From Glandiceps talaboti (taxonomy: Eukaryota; Hemichordata; Enteropneusta; Spengelidae), in assembly GCF_964340395.1 (NCBI RefSeq), contig NC_135562.1, positions 19,911,626 to 19,975,625 on the forward strand: a stretch of 64,000 bases of DNA. Direction: 5' to 3'. The translations under genes and the position numbers were made by a program. Each line of letters starts with the position of its first letter. Positions within the stretch are counted from its first letter, which is position 1. Of this stretch, positions 21,504 through 32,554 are shown one piece after another. The notes below the pieces were generated by a model, which did no database searches, was not told the DNA's origin, and saw nothing but the letters and a program-made list of their open reading frames with translations.

Positions 21504-22850
21504 CATTTGTCAACTTTTCTTTAAAAAGAGTACGGAAAAGTCAAGGTGGGTTTCCATTTTATGTCTTCAATTTAAATTTCAAAAAGTATATGTATTACAG
21601 TGTTGCCCATTATTTAGATGCAAGATTTCCTTTTGAAAATTATTTTATTCATTATGTTGAACAAGGACTGTCACCATAATAAATTGTGTGTAGGCCTGTA
21701 TACGCAGCAAGGCTGTATGACATCACATATTTTGAAAATAAACTACACAATATAGCAATTTATAAATATGTTATGTGTTTTCTTAAATTATATTAATTAT
21801 TCACAAAATAAAACGAATGGTGTACATTGTTTATCTCGTGTACAAGATTCATATGGTTTCGAGTATAAAATAAAAAGTCGTGCAAACATATTTCTAGAGT
21901 TTTATAAAACAAATTCATCTTATTATACGACACAACGTTTTTGTATTATCTGTTACTGTTATAACTATAGGCAATGTTTTACTACGGCCAAGAATCTTAC
22001 TACAGTAAACAGAGAATGTATTTAACGACAGGAGATTGGATCTTTAGATAAGACAATTATGATTCTTAGCAAATTAAATTGGACTATGTCGAGCATACAT
22101 ACAACATTCCAACGACATTCGTTTGAGGTTTTCATGAATGGACGAGACACGCTACTAATTGTATATTTTCTGTGGTCTTTTTTGAGGTCAAACCATAGAC
22201 CCTCCACCAACGTTGGTCAAACCAAAGAGGTCACCTAGACCTGTACAGGTCGCTCACCAATGTTATTTTCACGATACAAGTAGGTAAACAAAAGCACAAA
22301 AATGTATTCTAGATATAAAATTTCAGACAATAAGAATTACTTCATAGTGTTTACTTCAAACTCCTTGATACAATAAATGACAAAACATTATGATATGAAT
22401 TCCAGCTGACGGTATGAGCAAATGATGCACGCCCTCAATGTACATCAGGGTAGGCGTTTTGTTTTTCGTTGCCTAGTCTGTAACTCGTCCTCTTGTACAT
22501 GTAATGTTTTTTTTTTCATTTTATTCAATTTCTTTAATAGTCTAGGGATTTCCAAGATGAATTTTGAGGTATGGGAATCTAGATATGATGGTGAACAATA
22601 ACCATTAAACAGGAGACAGAGGCAAGTACTATAAAAGATTATGTTTACAATATTTACAAACATACAATTAATGGAAATTTCTTTTTTTTTCGACTAGAAA
22701 TTAAACAGTATGTGATACGTATCTGTATTTTATTTTGATTTGTCAAATTTTAGATGTAAGAATGTAGTGAAATAATACAAATGTAAGAACAAAGAAACTT
22801 ACATGCACAAATAGTTATTATCATTTCAATATGAAGAATTACAATTTTAG
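21504..22850. other. No certain gene
   Basis: Plus-strand frames at 21497-21679 (FPFYVFNLNFKKYMYYSVAH) and 21768-22025 have mixed composition, but no splice signals or family could be supported. Confidence 0.35.
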
Positions 22851-22993
22851 TAGACATGATCAACAAAATGGTGAAAGAAAACAGTGTCAGCTTTAAAAAG
22901 ATCCTTGAAGAGTTGCAGTCACTGAATATTAAAGTAAATAAAATTATTCAGAGTACTGAACAAGAATTTAAAATTGAACGAGTCCAGTTTAAG
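22851..22993 (+). CDS. Possible exon with coiled coil
   Basis: Bounded by an acceptor ACAATTTTAG and a strong donor AAG|GTACGT. The frame from the ATG at 22856 encodes VKENSVSFKKILEELQSLNI then KVNKIIQSTEQEFKIERVQF, with heptad-like leucine/isoleucine spacing. It could be an upstream exon of the damaged plus-strand gene that starts near 23458. No domain was recognised beyond the coiled coil. Confidence 0.4.
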
Positions 22994-23457
22994 GTACGTA
23001 TGATATACTATCTTCGAAAAAATGTATGTGCATTGGGAGCAATATTTCATACATATTTAACAATAACTTAAACATTAATTAAAACAATACACGCACATCT
23101 TTGATTTTCAGCATGAATATTTATGTTAATTAAAAACCCAGTTCACAACAACAAATTACGTTAAATGAAGTACCAGAGGAGCTGAAGGCAAATTGCATTT
23201 TTTTACATGGGCCACCGCAAATGAAAAGGGACCTTATGGACAAAATGTTGGATTTTCAATTTTCAGTATTTAGTCAAAGCCTGTATGAAAAGTTTCGATT
23301 TATGTATAAGGTCCTGAACTTTGGTCAATGACCCTTGACCTCACCTGAGGTTCGTTTCAAGCATGTATAGGAAGGTATAGTCAACACCCAATATGCTGTG
23401 CTAAACCCGTCGTTCTTTTAACTATTTGATTTTATTTATACAGATATACATTTTAAG

Positions 23458-24760
23458 ATGGGACTGTTCAAATTTCAACATTCAGCTCCAGGGGATTGGC
23501 ATACTTTCTTCTTTGTGAAGAAATTGATTGCCCAATGTAAACTCACTGACAGCATTATACCAATCCAGGGTCGATTTCTTGTCAGTCTTAACCACCATGA
23601 CGACCATGTTAAACTGTGTCATTTCTTTTACAGTGATCTTTATACCTTTGTCCTTGTTGGCAAGCTGTCAGGGAATCCAAAACCCCACAGCACATTCCTG
23701 GTTATAATGGCTGAGTGTTAATTCTACCCCATTTCGAAAATTCCAAAGACCCTGAGTATATGTGTTTAAAGCACATATTTGAGAAGCAACTTCCTATCTT
23801 GGTGTTCCAGTATAATGCAATATTTCGCGCTGGGGACCACAGCCTGTATCAGCAGATACTGAGAAGAATTGCTATTTTATTCATCATCTGGAGGAGAGAC
23901 AGAGCGACACTATCAATGCTTTCTGACGGTTTCAGGAGGACAATCAAGACCTTGGTGAACTGTACGAGTCATATGCATCACTCTTGGCTGAGAAAAAAGT
24001 TGAAGTATGGCATTCAATTCTTTGTAGCCAAATACAAATGTACACCCACAGTCCCACACACATCAACAGACATGATAACAAAAACAACACACAGTATTAC
24101 AGCTACCAAAATACGCAACCAGTTTAAGCCCCAGTTCTTACATGGGTATGGGAGAGGTGTCTACACACCTGATTACACTGTAGTCGCAGGAAAAAAACAG
24201 CTGGGTAATTGGTGCAACTCTTTGACAAGATAGCAAAGAACATTGGACAGACAACTTTACTTGGCACTACACCTTCTTCACTTAGATGCAAACGTTTTAC
24301 ATTCAAGTTAACAGCAGATGTTTGCCACTTGCTTTCACCTTTGGGTGCAACAGTCTACCATCACTAACCTTGAAGTGTGATATTTCATCTTGTAGTAATG
24401 ACATCTCTACAGAGAGAACAGTTCTCCCTAGTGGTCATGGCTGTCATTTGCTATTCCTTAATTCTGAAGGGAAATGTAAAATCTGTTGCCCATTACGACT
24501 AGACAAAGTAAAAGAACTTGGACACAATTTTAATGACAGTCTCATGCAGGTCACTAAACACAGACAAATTCAACAACCATTAGGGAGAAATGAAGATGAT
24601 GATATACCAGAACCAAACATCAACACAGGAAAGAGCAAAGAATACTACAAATCACAGCAATTCAAGGATAATCTGAAACATCAAATACATCAATTCTCAG
24701 TAGTTCCACAACGATCAGCCACAAGACAACTTCAACCGCAAATGAATCTTCTTCTTCTTC

Positions 24761-24804
<44 letters not shown>

Positions 24805-24942
24805 CGGAGACGCTGTAGTTACTGCAAGCAGTGTGGTCATACAAAGAAAACTCGAGGGCAGATCACTTGTCCACAACCACTAAAAGTAACAAATCAACAA
24901 GTATCTCCAGTTATCACAGAATATTCTAGGTATTCTTCCTTT
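23458..24942 (+). pseudogene. Frameshifted transposon-type gene, N-terminal and middle part
   Basis: Coding blocks in at least three frames. 23458-23721: GDWHTFFFVKKLIAQ, IPIQGRFLVSLNHHDDHVKL and FHFF-like text; 23740-23920: KDPEYMCLKHIFEKQLPILV and ATLSMLSD; 23930-24120 in another frame: ELYESYASLLAEKKVEVWHS; 24215-24360: FDKIAKNIGQTTLLGTTPSS; then 24365-24942 with VLPSGHGCHLLF, a poly-Gln tract (CAA repeats 24761-24804) and a zinc-knuckle-like CSYCKQCGHTKKTRGQITCP. This order resembles large unnamed TE-encoded proteins seen repeatedly in cnidarian, mollusc and amphioxus genomes (recalled, not aligned). The frameshifts are real breaks, so this copy is dead unless the assembly is at fault. 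Confidence 0.55.
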
Positions 24943-25357
24943 AAAAATTGAAACTGGTAGATTTTCTAATTTAGACAGGGAGGAAAGACTTTGTGATTTC
25001 TGAAAAGACGCAGTTGAAGATGAGATACATTTCCTTTTTCACTGGGGACTTTATCATGAATTTCGAGAGTTTCTGTTTTCAAAAGCTAGGGAAATATCTC
25101 CTCACTTTGACACAAAAGACGTTGTCGAAAACCTAGAACTTTTAATGACAACCATGCCATTTGACCTAGCAAATTTTGTTAGCGATGCTTTTTGTAAGAG
25201 AAAGGAATTTATGTGCAATGTTTAAATATGTATGCTTACTTATTCATAAGTTAAAGATTTGTATTACTTTAGTGTCTTGTAAGCCCTAGGGGCTGGGTGT
25301 GGATATGGGTAAGTCCACACATGACACTTTAATAAATAAACATAACATAACATATCA
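24943..25357 (+). mobile_element. 3' end of a LINE inserted in the gene
   Basis: Encodes the C-terminal end of a non-LTR ORF2: IETGRFSNLDREERLCDF, a stop, then KDAVEDEIHFLFHWGLYHEF, MPFDLANFVSDAFCKRKEFM and a stop at 25223. NEIHFLF-type motifs are typical of the Cys-rich end of CR1/L2/RTE-like ORF2. The stop and HWGLY replace the usual Cys residues. The 3' UTR has a small hairpin (GTGTGGA/TCCACAC) and ends in a (CATAA)n tail at about 25340-25354. The insertion separates the zinc-knuckle part of the host ORF from its protease part. Confidence 0.75.
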
Positions 25358-25905
25358 CTCATGCACCTATTAACATACAGCCTGTTACATTTAATGATGG
25401 TGCTATTCAACTTTGGGCATTCCCACCTCATATTTCTCAGTCAACAATTGATGGTCGTTCACTAATAGGCAGCAATGCCTGTACACTAATTTCAATAATA
25501 TTTGGGAATACATACTGGAACAATACACTACATTGCATGCACACACCACAACATGTGCTGAGAGAGGGCAACAGAATATATGACCTCAATGTCGACCAGC
25601 CTGGTAGGAATCTGGCTGTACCTGAAGCTGTGAAATTACTCCCATACCTACAATTACACCACATAGGACAAGAAACACCAATTGCCATTATTAACACTAC
25701 AGACAATTCCCCAACACTTACCCTTACAAACCTGGCTCTAAACGTACCACCTAAATTTGCTGGCATCTTTATTCTTCAAGGAAAGTCAATCCTACTGATC
25801 TCCACTCCTGATCATACAGTTCTGTTTGATAATCATACCCATACCCATGGAAGAGTTGGTGCTGTACTCATGTCATGTCTGACAAGAGAAAATACATTTA
25901 ACTAA
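25358..25905 (+). pseudogene. Papain-like cysteine-protease-type domain, C-terminal part of the split gene
   Basis: An open frame from the LINE tail: APINIQPVTFNDGAIQLWAF, SQSTIDGRSLIGSNACTLIS, RNLAVPEAVKLLPYLQ, ALNVPPKFAGIFILQGKSIL and LFDNHTHTHGRVGAVLMSCL, ending at a TAA at 25903. The SNACT Cys, the HTHG His and the preceding Asp are placed like the Cys, His and Asp of papain-fold proteases. The start of the frame is in phase with the zinc-knuckle region upstream of the LINE, supporting one original ORF. The substrate is unknown; many TE proteases of this class act on ubiquitin-like tags, but that is only a guess here. Confidence 0.55.
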
Positions 25906-26060
25906 CATGTTGCAACACTACAACACACTTTCAAACACAACAAACTACATCAGTTCCTTCACAGTTGTATAGTTCACTAAAAGATGATGACTACACTGAG
26001 CCACCATGTTTAGGATGTTGAATCCAAACAATAAACAAATAGTCTATTTACATATATATA

Positions 26061-26217
26061 GACACCAACTCAACAGCCCTTTTCAGGGCCACCTTACAAA
26101 GTGTCTATTCTTAGACACACCCCAAACAGCCCTTTTCAGGGCTACCTCACTGTCAAATTGTCTACTACTTGTAGACACAAACAAAACGGCCCTGACCACA
26201 TCCTCCTAAAAAGATAA
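26061..26217 (+). promoter_or_regulatory. Tripled module with histone-type 3' stem-loops
   Basis: Three related modules start with GACAC at 26061, 26114 and 26174. The first two contain AGCCCTTTTCAGGGCC (26075-26090) and AGCCCTTTTCAGGGCT (26128-26143), both followed by ACC and the second preceded by CCCAAAC. This matches the replication-dependent histone mRNA 3' hairpin. The third is collapsed (GGCCCTGACC, 26188-26197) but is followed by CACATCCTCCTAAAAAGAT, resembling a U7-binding purine-rich element. The stop codon of the protease frame is 170 bases upstream. Confidence 0.7.
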
Positions 26218-27440
26218 TACCACTACCTATACTCTCTGTCATTAAATATATTGCCTTAAAATGACTTTTGCCTGAGTCTTTATCCTAATTTACACCGTCA
26301 CATTACTTACATGTTATGGTACAAGATACAAAAAATATGTATTTACTCTGATATTTACAAGTGTCATTTTGATGCAAGTTTCTATTATACATCGTTTGCA
26401 TTGCATTGTTCAAACTCCAATGTTATATGTACCAGTATGTAGTCATTAGATTGCATGTTTGAGTTAACTGTTACACAAAATATGTCAGACAATGGAAAAC
26501 TTAACTGTGTTACAAAGTGGTGATTTCATTGGATAGTACATGTGTAGGTACATGTACCATCACAGTGATACTGTCGATATATGGATGAGGTACCAAATAA
26601 ACTGTACAGCTAGTTTCCTTTAAACTAAAACACACTACTTTCTGGTGAACTTTGCTGAACATAAATGTACATTTATACCACAAATTGAACATACACATAC
26701 AATGTAGTAATACATGTTGTAAATATAATGATACCACATGGTAGATGCTGAGTAGGATAAACGTTAGCACAGTCAAAGTAGTGATATTTATAATGGTTAC
26801 CACATAACTTACAAAGCGCCAATAATAAAGTCAGTTTACAGGTTCAAATCTACAGGTATAAGCTAAAAACACCAACAACACCTTGTCTATAAATAGTAGT
26901 CACCCCGGACCCTGTAAAAAGACAGCTCTTGGATGTTAAATTGCAGTGAGTGAATAAACACTCTCATCAAATAATAGATAAATTGACTCTTAGAAAACAT
27001 ACACAATATATCAAAGTTGAATAAATTAATATACACTAATTAAACTTACAGCAAATTAACTTATGCATGTTTATATATGTATGGGCCAAACTAATCAACT
27101 TATGTTCACCGTTACATACAGATGAATGATATGAAAAAGAAAATATCAGAGGACTTCCTCATCAGATGCCCATTTTTTTTCATACTGACCCACTGTGGCC
27201 CTAATACTATTACTATTATGGTATCATCGTCATTCATACAAGGATCATCGATTCAATTGATCATGTCTATATTAGGGCAATGATTGGATGTATTTAAGAC
27301 ATGAATAACAAGCATTTCCACTCTTGTCAATTTTTCCTGAAGAGGTCAGGGTAGGTGTCAGTATTGTGATAGTTCTCATTGTTGATGCTTTATCTGCTGT
27401 AAAAATTGTATGCTATCATTTTTCTACTGTTATGTACAAT
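26218..27440. other. Intergenic, no gene seen
   Basis: AT-rich. A 97-codon minus-strand frame at 26510-26803 is Leu/Ile/Thr-rich without a domain and is not supported as a gene. Confidence 0.4.
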
Positions 27441-27462
27441 CGAATATTTTTTTCATTCTTAG

Positions 27463-28088
27463 CTTTCCGAAATGGACTCAGTATCATCCTCGTCGGAAAA
27501 GTATGGAATCATCAGGATCCGAATGGTCAGGCTATGAAGATGCACAAATGGAATTGTCGGACAGAGATTCATCTTCTGCTGGAGATTTGAAGAAGAGATG
27601 AAGTACAGCAAAGGTGAGAAAAGCAATGGATTCGTCTCAAAGTAACTCCAGCAAAGAAGAGAAAGGCAGCAAAAACAGACACATATTCATCTTGTTTTGG
27701 AGATTTGAAGAAGATAGAAAAAGTGGATTCGTCTGACACAGAATTATCTGTGAAAAAGATGAAAGTAACTCCAGCAAAAGAGGGAAAGGCAGCAAATATG
27801 GATTCCTTTGATATATGTTCATCTCGTATTGGAAATTTGAAGGAGATAGAAAAAATTGATTTGTCTGATACGGAATTTCCGGTGAAGAAGATGAAAGCCA
27901 GTTTAGCGAAGTCCAGCAAAGATCCAATGAGAAAAGAAGAAGAAATGAAGAAACTACTTCATTTGGCTATGCAGGTCAGGCTGCATAAAGAGCAACAATT
28001 ACTTGATGAACCCAACATGATGCGGCCTCCTTGTCCTCCTTCATACGTGAAGAAACAGTTGGAAAAAGCTGAGCGAGCACAGTACTAG
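27463..28088 (+). pseudogene. Acidic/basic repeat ORF, frameshifted
   Basis: After an acceptor CATTCTTAG the first frame starts MDSVSSSSEK, then shifts to SMESSGSEWSGYEDAQMELS and RDSSSAGDLKK with a stop at 27599. From 27705 the frame has two repeats of an approximately 45-residue unit (KKIEKVDSSDTELSVKKMKV and KEIEKIDLSDTEFPVKKMKA), then a helical end (MKKLLHLAMQVRLHKEQQLL) and a stop at 28086. It looks like an unstructured, SUMO- or kinase-target-like protein region. It probably belongs with the zinc-finger frame that follows. The function is unknown. Confidence 0.45.
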
Positions 28089-28129
28089 TTACCACCATGT
28101 TTGTGTAGCGATTATGTCGTAAAAAGAAA

Positions 28130-28576
28130 AGAAAAAAGCGGTTATGTTGCATTGCAAATTGTAACACAAGGATACGGGTGATAAATGTGAAAAGACGCCG
28201 TGAAAAGACACCTTAAGGACATTCACAAAATGTCGAACACTGATGCACTGGAAATGGTGAATGAGTACAGTTTGAAGAGAGCAAGGGATCGGTACTTTAG
28301 CCCGAATGCAACCAAAAGGCCCTATAAGGGCTGCATATACGCAAGATGTACAATGATAATCCGCAGACTTGGCAGACACCTGACGCAGGTGCATGGCCTG
28401 GGGAAAAGATTCTGTAGATTACAAAAGTTATGTTATATACAAATGTATACCAGAACAAGTAGGATTAGATCCGCAAAACTGAGATTAGATAAATTGCTCA
28501 GCAAGATTCCTGCCATTGACAGTGACCATGATCACCAGTCATCAGATGAAGGAAGTAAAAGAGAAAATACAGCATG
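28130..28576 (+). pseudogene. Two CxxxC...H...H zinc fingers, frameshift between
   Basis: The first finger is split: CCIANCNTRIRVINV in one frame, and RHLKDIHKMSNTDALEMVNE in the frame open from 28200. The second is intact: KGCIYARCTMIIRRLGRHLT then QVHGL. The tail is basic, then SDHDHQSSDEGSKRE, with a TGA at 28574. Paired fingers of this type (C...C...RL..HL..VH) are common at the ends of proteins encoded by invertebrate DNA transposons, including tyrosine-recombinase ones. No transposase core lies next to it on the same strand. Confidence 0.5.
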
Positions 28577-28579
28577 AAT

Positions 28580-29108
28580 GAATGTTACAGTCTGTATTCG
28601 GAGGAAATTTTGTATTATTTTTATATTTTGATGTACCAATATACAGCCATCAAAAGCTTTATTTTACAGTATCAATAATTACCATCTTACTAATGACTAG
28701 GTTGTGCCTGGTTGATGTTTTGTCAACATTGTTGGTAATAGCGGTACCCGCGGTAGTTTGACACTCGCACTATCATCTCGTCTGTGACATGACAGGTAAG
28801 CGCGGCAAAAATTAGTGCTGTGTGGGGTCATGTGTATTGTTATGTAAATGAGCCTTATTGATACGTACACGTGTGTACACGTACCTACGTATATATGTAG
28901 CAAGAAATGCAAGGAACGAGTGATACAGTCTAACGCAATCACAAGTTCCATATGTATTTCTTAGCTTTGTACTACAGTCCGAGCAGCATTATATTATTTT
29001 TACTACTCTATTACAAGAGTTTTCTACAGCTGCAACATCTTCATGGCATGATTTGTTGATGAAGACCATTCAACACTTCCCAGATGACACAAAATCCTTG
29101 GCAGTACA
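28580..29108. other. Intergenic, no gene seen
   Basis: No supported coding segment. Near 28820-28900 there are CACGTGTGTACACGTACC-like palindromic words. Confidence 0.4.
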
Positions 29109-29345
29109 GTGAAATACGGTAAAGCCACATTTGGGGAGACCAGGTGCACCAGCCATATCCACTTCCTAGGTAATTGTTTACGGAAACATGTCATTCCTGT
29201 TGGTTTTCAACTGAAGTTTAAATCATGTTTGTTGGGTCGCGCTACGGTAAGTCACGTTTCCCGTCTTCTCATAAGAACTACCATCCAGGACCACTTACGA
29301 CAGCGTGATTATTTTGATCAACAACTTATGAAGTCACGTTCATAA
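29109..29345 (+). pseudogene. Possible retroelement ORF fragment
   Basis: The frame FGETRCTSHIHFLGNCLRKH then VIPVGFQLKFKSCLLG resembles a short motif (HLxFLxxCRxxxVIPxGxxLK) recalled from proteins upstream of Penelope-type RTs. It is only 78 codons and nothing around it confirms the call. Confidence 0.3.
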
Positions 29346-29774
29346 CTAAATCTGTAGCCATGGACGAATTAAGGCCATCATTAAGACAACGGTCCATGAA
29401 CTCAACCGTAAATTACACACCTACTTATTTATATTAGCTTGTAGGGAAGGAAAGCTGGATACCCTTACCAAATATTTCCCTAAATCACCTCGATTAGTTC
29501 GATCGGAGGTAGGCGCGCTTGTTATGCGCAGACACTTTCTAATTTTGAGTCCTCATCTGCGCATTTCAAAATAGTTATCGTACGCGTTCGAACTCGCACA
29601 CGAGTTGATGTCTAGCACTGCACTGGTTTCCAGCAGTTCGTAGCACTCACATTCAAAGCCAGTTCTCCTAAGAAGTTCGTTTTAACAGCTGTTTTTCAAT
29701 ACTGTGTGTCCTGTACTTTCGCTGAAGACTAGACTGTGCTACTGTTATTCATTCTGTCTCTGTTTATTGGAAAT

Positions 29775-30002
29775 ATGGCAAGACCCACAAAACGGCAGCG
29801 TCAGAGTCACGAGGCGGCCATGGCATGTCTACGTGTGACGTGAGCAGCGGCAGACCAAATGCAAATGAACCGCAACCGATGTCTAACGTGGTTGACGTAA
29901 GTGTACATTGCGATCCTATGGCCGCGGCTCTGGCTATGTCGTCGAGCTTTCTAGTCAATTGGACCCCTAACCAAACGAACCCTCGCCGAGTGTAGGTACT
30001 AT
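29775..30002 (+). pseudogene. Start of a TE-type ORF, frameshifted
   Basis: ATG at 29775 opens MARPTKRQRQSHEAAMA, a basic start like that of several transposon proteins. The frame then shifts to STCDVSSGRPNANEPQPMSN and continues to a TAG at 29993. G+C is higher here than in the flanks. A longer minus-strand frame overlaps it but lacks protein character. Confidence 0.3.
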
Positions 30003-30351
30003 GCCTGAGGCAAGGGAATTTATCAATTGCAACTGGTGAATTTGAGAATGCCAAAATATTCAAAATATTTGTAATTATTTTACAAGTGTTTGTTACAGAA
30101 TTAATACACACATTTGTTTTGTTTTCTTGTTTTAATTCTTCAAAATTCTGACACCATTATAATTGGTCCTCACAAGATATTATTGTTTGGTGTGTTTGTT
30201 TTTTTATCACAGTATTCAATGTACATTGATGCTTTCCTGTAGTATTAAACTCACTTACCTGTGTGTTTCTGCTCAGACAAGATGGATGGTATGGTATTCA
30301 TTATTTCTGAAGTTACTTTATTTAGAAAATAAAATTATGTGCATTGGTTAT

Positions 30352-30394
30352 GGTATATCTCTTTTTGGAGGATGTGGTGGCCCTGAAAAGGGCT
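30352..30394 (-). promoter_or_regulatory. Histone-type 3' stem-loop with U7-element-like sequence
   Basis: On the minus strand CCAAAC is followed by AGCCCTTTTCAGGGCC (30394-30379), then ACCACATCCTCCAAAAAGAG (30378-30359). The hairpin, the upstream CCAAA and downstream ACCA flanks and a purine-rich element about a dozen bases further all fit metazoan replication-dependent histone 3' ends. It begins 24 bases after the stop codon of the MULE frame. Confidence 0.75.
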
Positions 30395-30417
30395 GTTTGG
30401 TTTGGGTTTGGGTCTTG

Positions 30418-31345
30418 TCAAGATGAGGCAAGACAAGTAGATAGTTGTTGGTGATGTTCTTGATGTAGTAGTGGAATTAATAGATATAACTGCAACTTGC
30501 TGCGCCCTGCAATGCTATTTATTCTTCTGTGCCACCCTTCAACATCGTTAATGGTACGCACTGGATTCATGAAGACACTCCAGGATGAAGGTGACCAGGT
30601 ACTGCTGTGAATCCATGTATTTCAATGTAATTTATTAGTGGTTGTATATCAGGAGTAGCCCTCTCTGCCAAAGCTTGAAATTAATCTTCGATGTGTTCTG
30701 CAGGGTGGAAAGGTAATGCCATCAACTGCTTAATAAAATTGTGCGTGGCTCGATTCTCCATAAAAGGGACTTGCAAACCAAGCTGTTGCACCTTTCTCCA
30801 CACAGCTTGCGTCAAATGGAAGCAACAGCCTTGAATGCTAGTCCCAGGAAAAGTCGAACTCACTGCCCTCCATAAACCAACTTCAAAGTCCATTACCAAC
30901 TTTTCTACTCTTAGGTTTGGTACCAGTCTCTTAATTGCCTTTAACACCTTCTTGTAGTCTTTCCTCTCACGCCTTGACATAAGTACAAAGACCAGAGGTA
31001 CTTGCTTCACGTTCCCATCTGGACCCTTCATGAATGTATGTATTAAAAACATCTGATAAAATGGCTTGTGTACTATTTTGAATGTCGCATCAACATACCA
31101 AGACTTTGACTGGCTCAGGACTTCTGTTTGTTGCGATGTATAGAAAATCAGATGACGGGCTCCTTCAATAGTAACATCTTTCTGCAGAAAACCCAGAGGT
31201 ATGAAACTTAAGTCAATGTCAAAATTCAAATCTTGTGATTCCTCTGGTCGTAAATGTTGCCTCAGACGATTTGCAGTGAGGATAAGGTTTGTTGTAGTAG
31301 GAGGACTGTCAGATGGCTGGTCTGGACCAACATCTTCAAACAACT
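30418..31345 (-). pseudogene. MULE (Mutator-like) transposase, damaged
   Basis: From an acceptor GTATTTTAG the minus strand reads LFEDVGPDQPSDS and then the MULE catalytic domain: SWYVDATFKIVHKPFYQMFL (first Asp), PLVFVLMSRRERKDYKKVLK, VEKLVMDFEVGLWRAVSSTF (second Asp) and TSIQGCCFHLTQAVWRKVQQ, the GC.FH..QA.WR signature. An in-frame TAA at 30681 follows HIED. The frame then continues as FQALAERATPDIQPLINYIE, shifts near 30605, and goes on to SSWSVFMNPVRTINDVEGWH (third acidic residue region), ending at a TGA at 30418. Upstream DNA-binding exons were not found. Two lesions make it a pseudogene. A histone-type stem-loop lies just after its stop. Confidence 0.88.
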
Positions 31346-31604
31346 AAAATACACAAATGTAAAATATGTGAACAAAAGTAAAGGTCGAGATCAGGTGTCT
31401 TCAATCATATCGAACGCTGTCATAAAACACTGTCACTGAGGAACTACGAGAAAAGAAAAAAGAACATGAACATAGCATTTTAGACAAGAAAAAGAATCAC
31501 TGTGGTTCAGTGTGGATCGTTTTTATCCAGTAATCCGCGAAGCCGTGTACACATTAACGTAGGTCATATCATGGGTCATATCCTAGGTAACAGAGTGTAC
31601 AAGA

Positions 31605-32164
31605 TGGCGGCGCCCATAGCAGAAGCTCATATTGCAATCAAGAGCAAACTTCATGAGGTGAAATTTGGATTGCTGAATCATAAATGTCATCATCTGTGCC
31701 TACACCAATTCTTCGATGAGCTTGACAAGGACGTTGATATTCAACTCATCTGTGCAGATAAAATAATGTAAAACGCGACCAAGTCTTTGTACATCCGATG
31801 TTCTCGAGAGAGAGAGATGAAACACTGGCGGTTGGCTGTGCGTAGTAAATTGAGAAGTAATCTTCAACTGAAGAATCTTTGGAAAGGGAACTTCTGTCGT
31901 AACATCCCGACAGAAGTACATGTATTCCATGTGATTAGGATGATTTCAATACTGAGCTCTATGGGTGTAAGTGAGAAGGAGACCCCCTCATATATAACCA
32001 TAACTTTATTCACTTGGGTCAAAAAGCTGAACTATGTTCTGGGTAGAGGTATGGAAGTGCATGACATCGACCAGGATTTGCTGGCAAAGACTGTTGACCA
32101 TAAAAAAGTTGCTGTTTTGTGTACTCCTGAGAAACCAGCTGTAATGTATGAATTGTTTCTATGA
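31605..32164 (+). CDS. Unrecognised two-part ORF
   Basis: ATG at 31605, in an AAGATGGCGGCG context, opens a 55-codon frame (MAAPIAEAHIAIKSKLHEVK, then LHQFFDELDKDVDIQLICAD). After its TAA at 31769 a second frame follows almost at once: SLYIRCSREREMKHWRLAVR, SNLQLKNLWKGNFCRNIPTE, VHVFHVIRMISILSSMGVSE, ending at 32164. Composition and continuity suggest one coding region of about 185 codons with a frameshift or stop, or a short unspliced intron. No family was recognised. The start resembles a host first exon, but its neighbours are all transposons. Confidence 0.4.
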
Positions 32165-32189
32165 CTTCAAAACAAAACACTGTCAACCC

Positions 32190-32554
32190 AATCTGATTAA
32201 AATCTGATGTGGTGAAAGCGGCTAGATGCCTTTATTTAAATTTTGTGTTTGTTTTTTCCGAGTGATCGCTGCTTTCCCACATCTGATCCTGTAATAGACA
32301 ATCCCATTGAATGTCGACAAGATTGTAAGGTTTTCACAACCAATCAACACACTTCAATTTCTCCAGTGCAGTGTGCAGCTGCCAACGTATGGCAACTGAC
32401 TGGCCAATCGAACCCGCGAGATTCAAACGCGATTGTCTATTACACAGGTTCAGATGTGAGAAGGCAACAATCACTCGGAACAAAACAAATGATACAAAAT
32501 GATGGACATATAGAGGTAAATGAATGTGTCTAGCTGCTTTTATCACATCAGATT
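32190..32554. mobile_element. Fold-back MITE with nested inverted repeats
   Basis: The outer arms are AATCTGATTAAAATCTGATG with GTGGTGAAAGCGGCTAG at the left and CTAGCTGCTTTTATCACATC then AGATT at the right. An inner pair, ACATCTGATCCTGTAATAGA (32280) and its near reverse complement around 32430-32457, lies inside. The outer arm shares AATCTGATTAAAATC with the MITEs at 6846 and 19516. No coding capacity is supported. Confidence 0.7.

Noticed and set aside
24662-24844. Minus-strand poly-Val frame
   Set aside because: Antisense of the CAA repeat coding poly-Gln.
26510-26803. 97-codon minus-strand frame with hydrophobic stretches
   Set aside because: No family, no splice support and biased composition typical of AT-rich chance frames.
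28313-28335. Hairpin GGCCCTATAAGGGCT as another histone stem-loop
   Set aside because: Wrong loop, no CCAAA/ACCA flanks, and it lies inside the zinc-finger coding frame.
29764-30111. 115-codon minus-strand frame
   Set aside because: No domain; the opposite strand carries a better TE-type start (MARPTKRQRQ).
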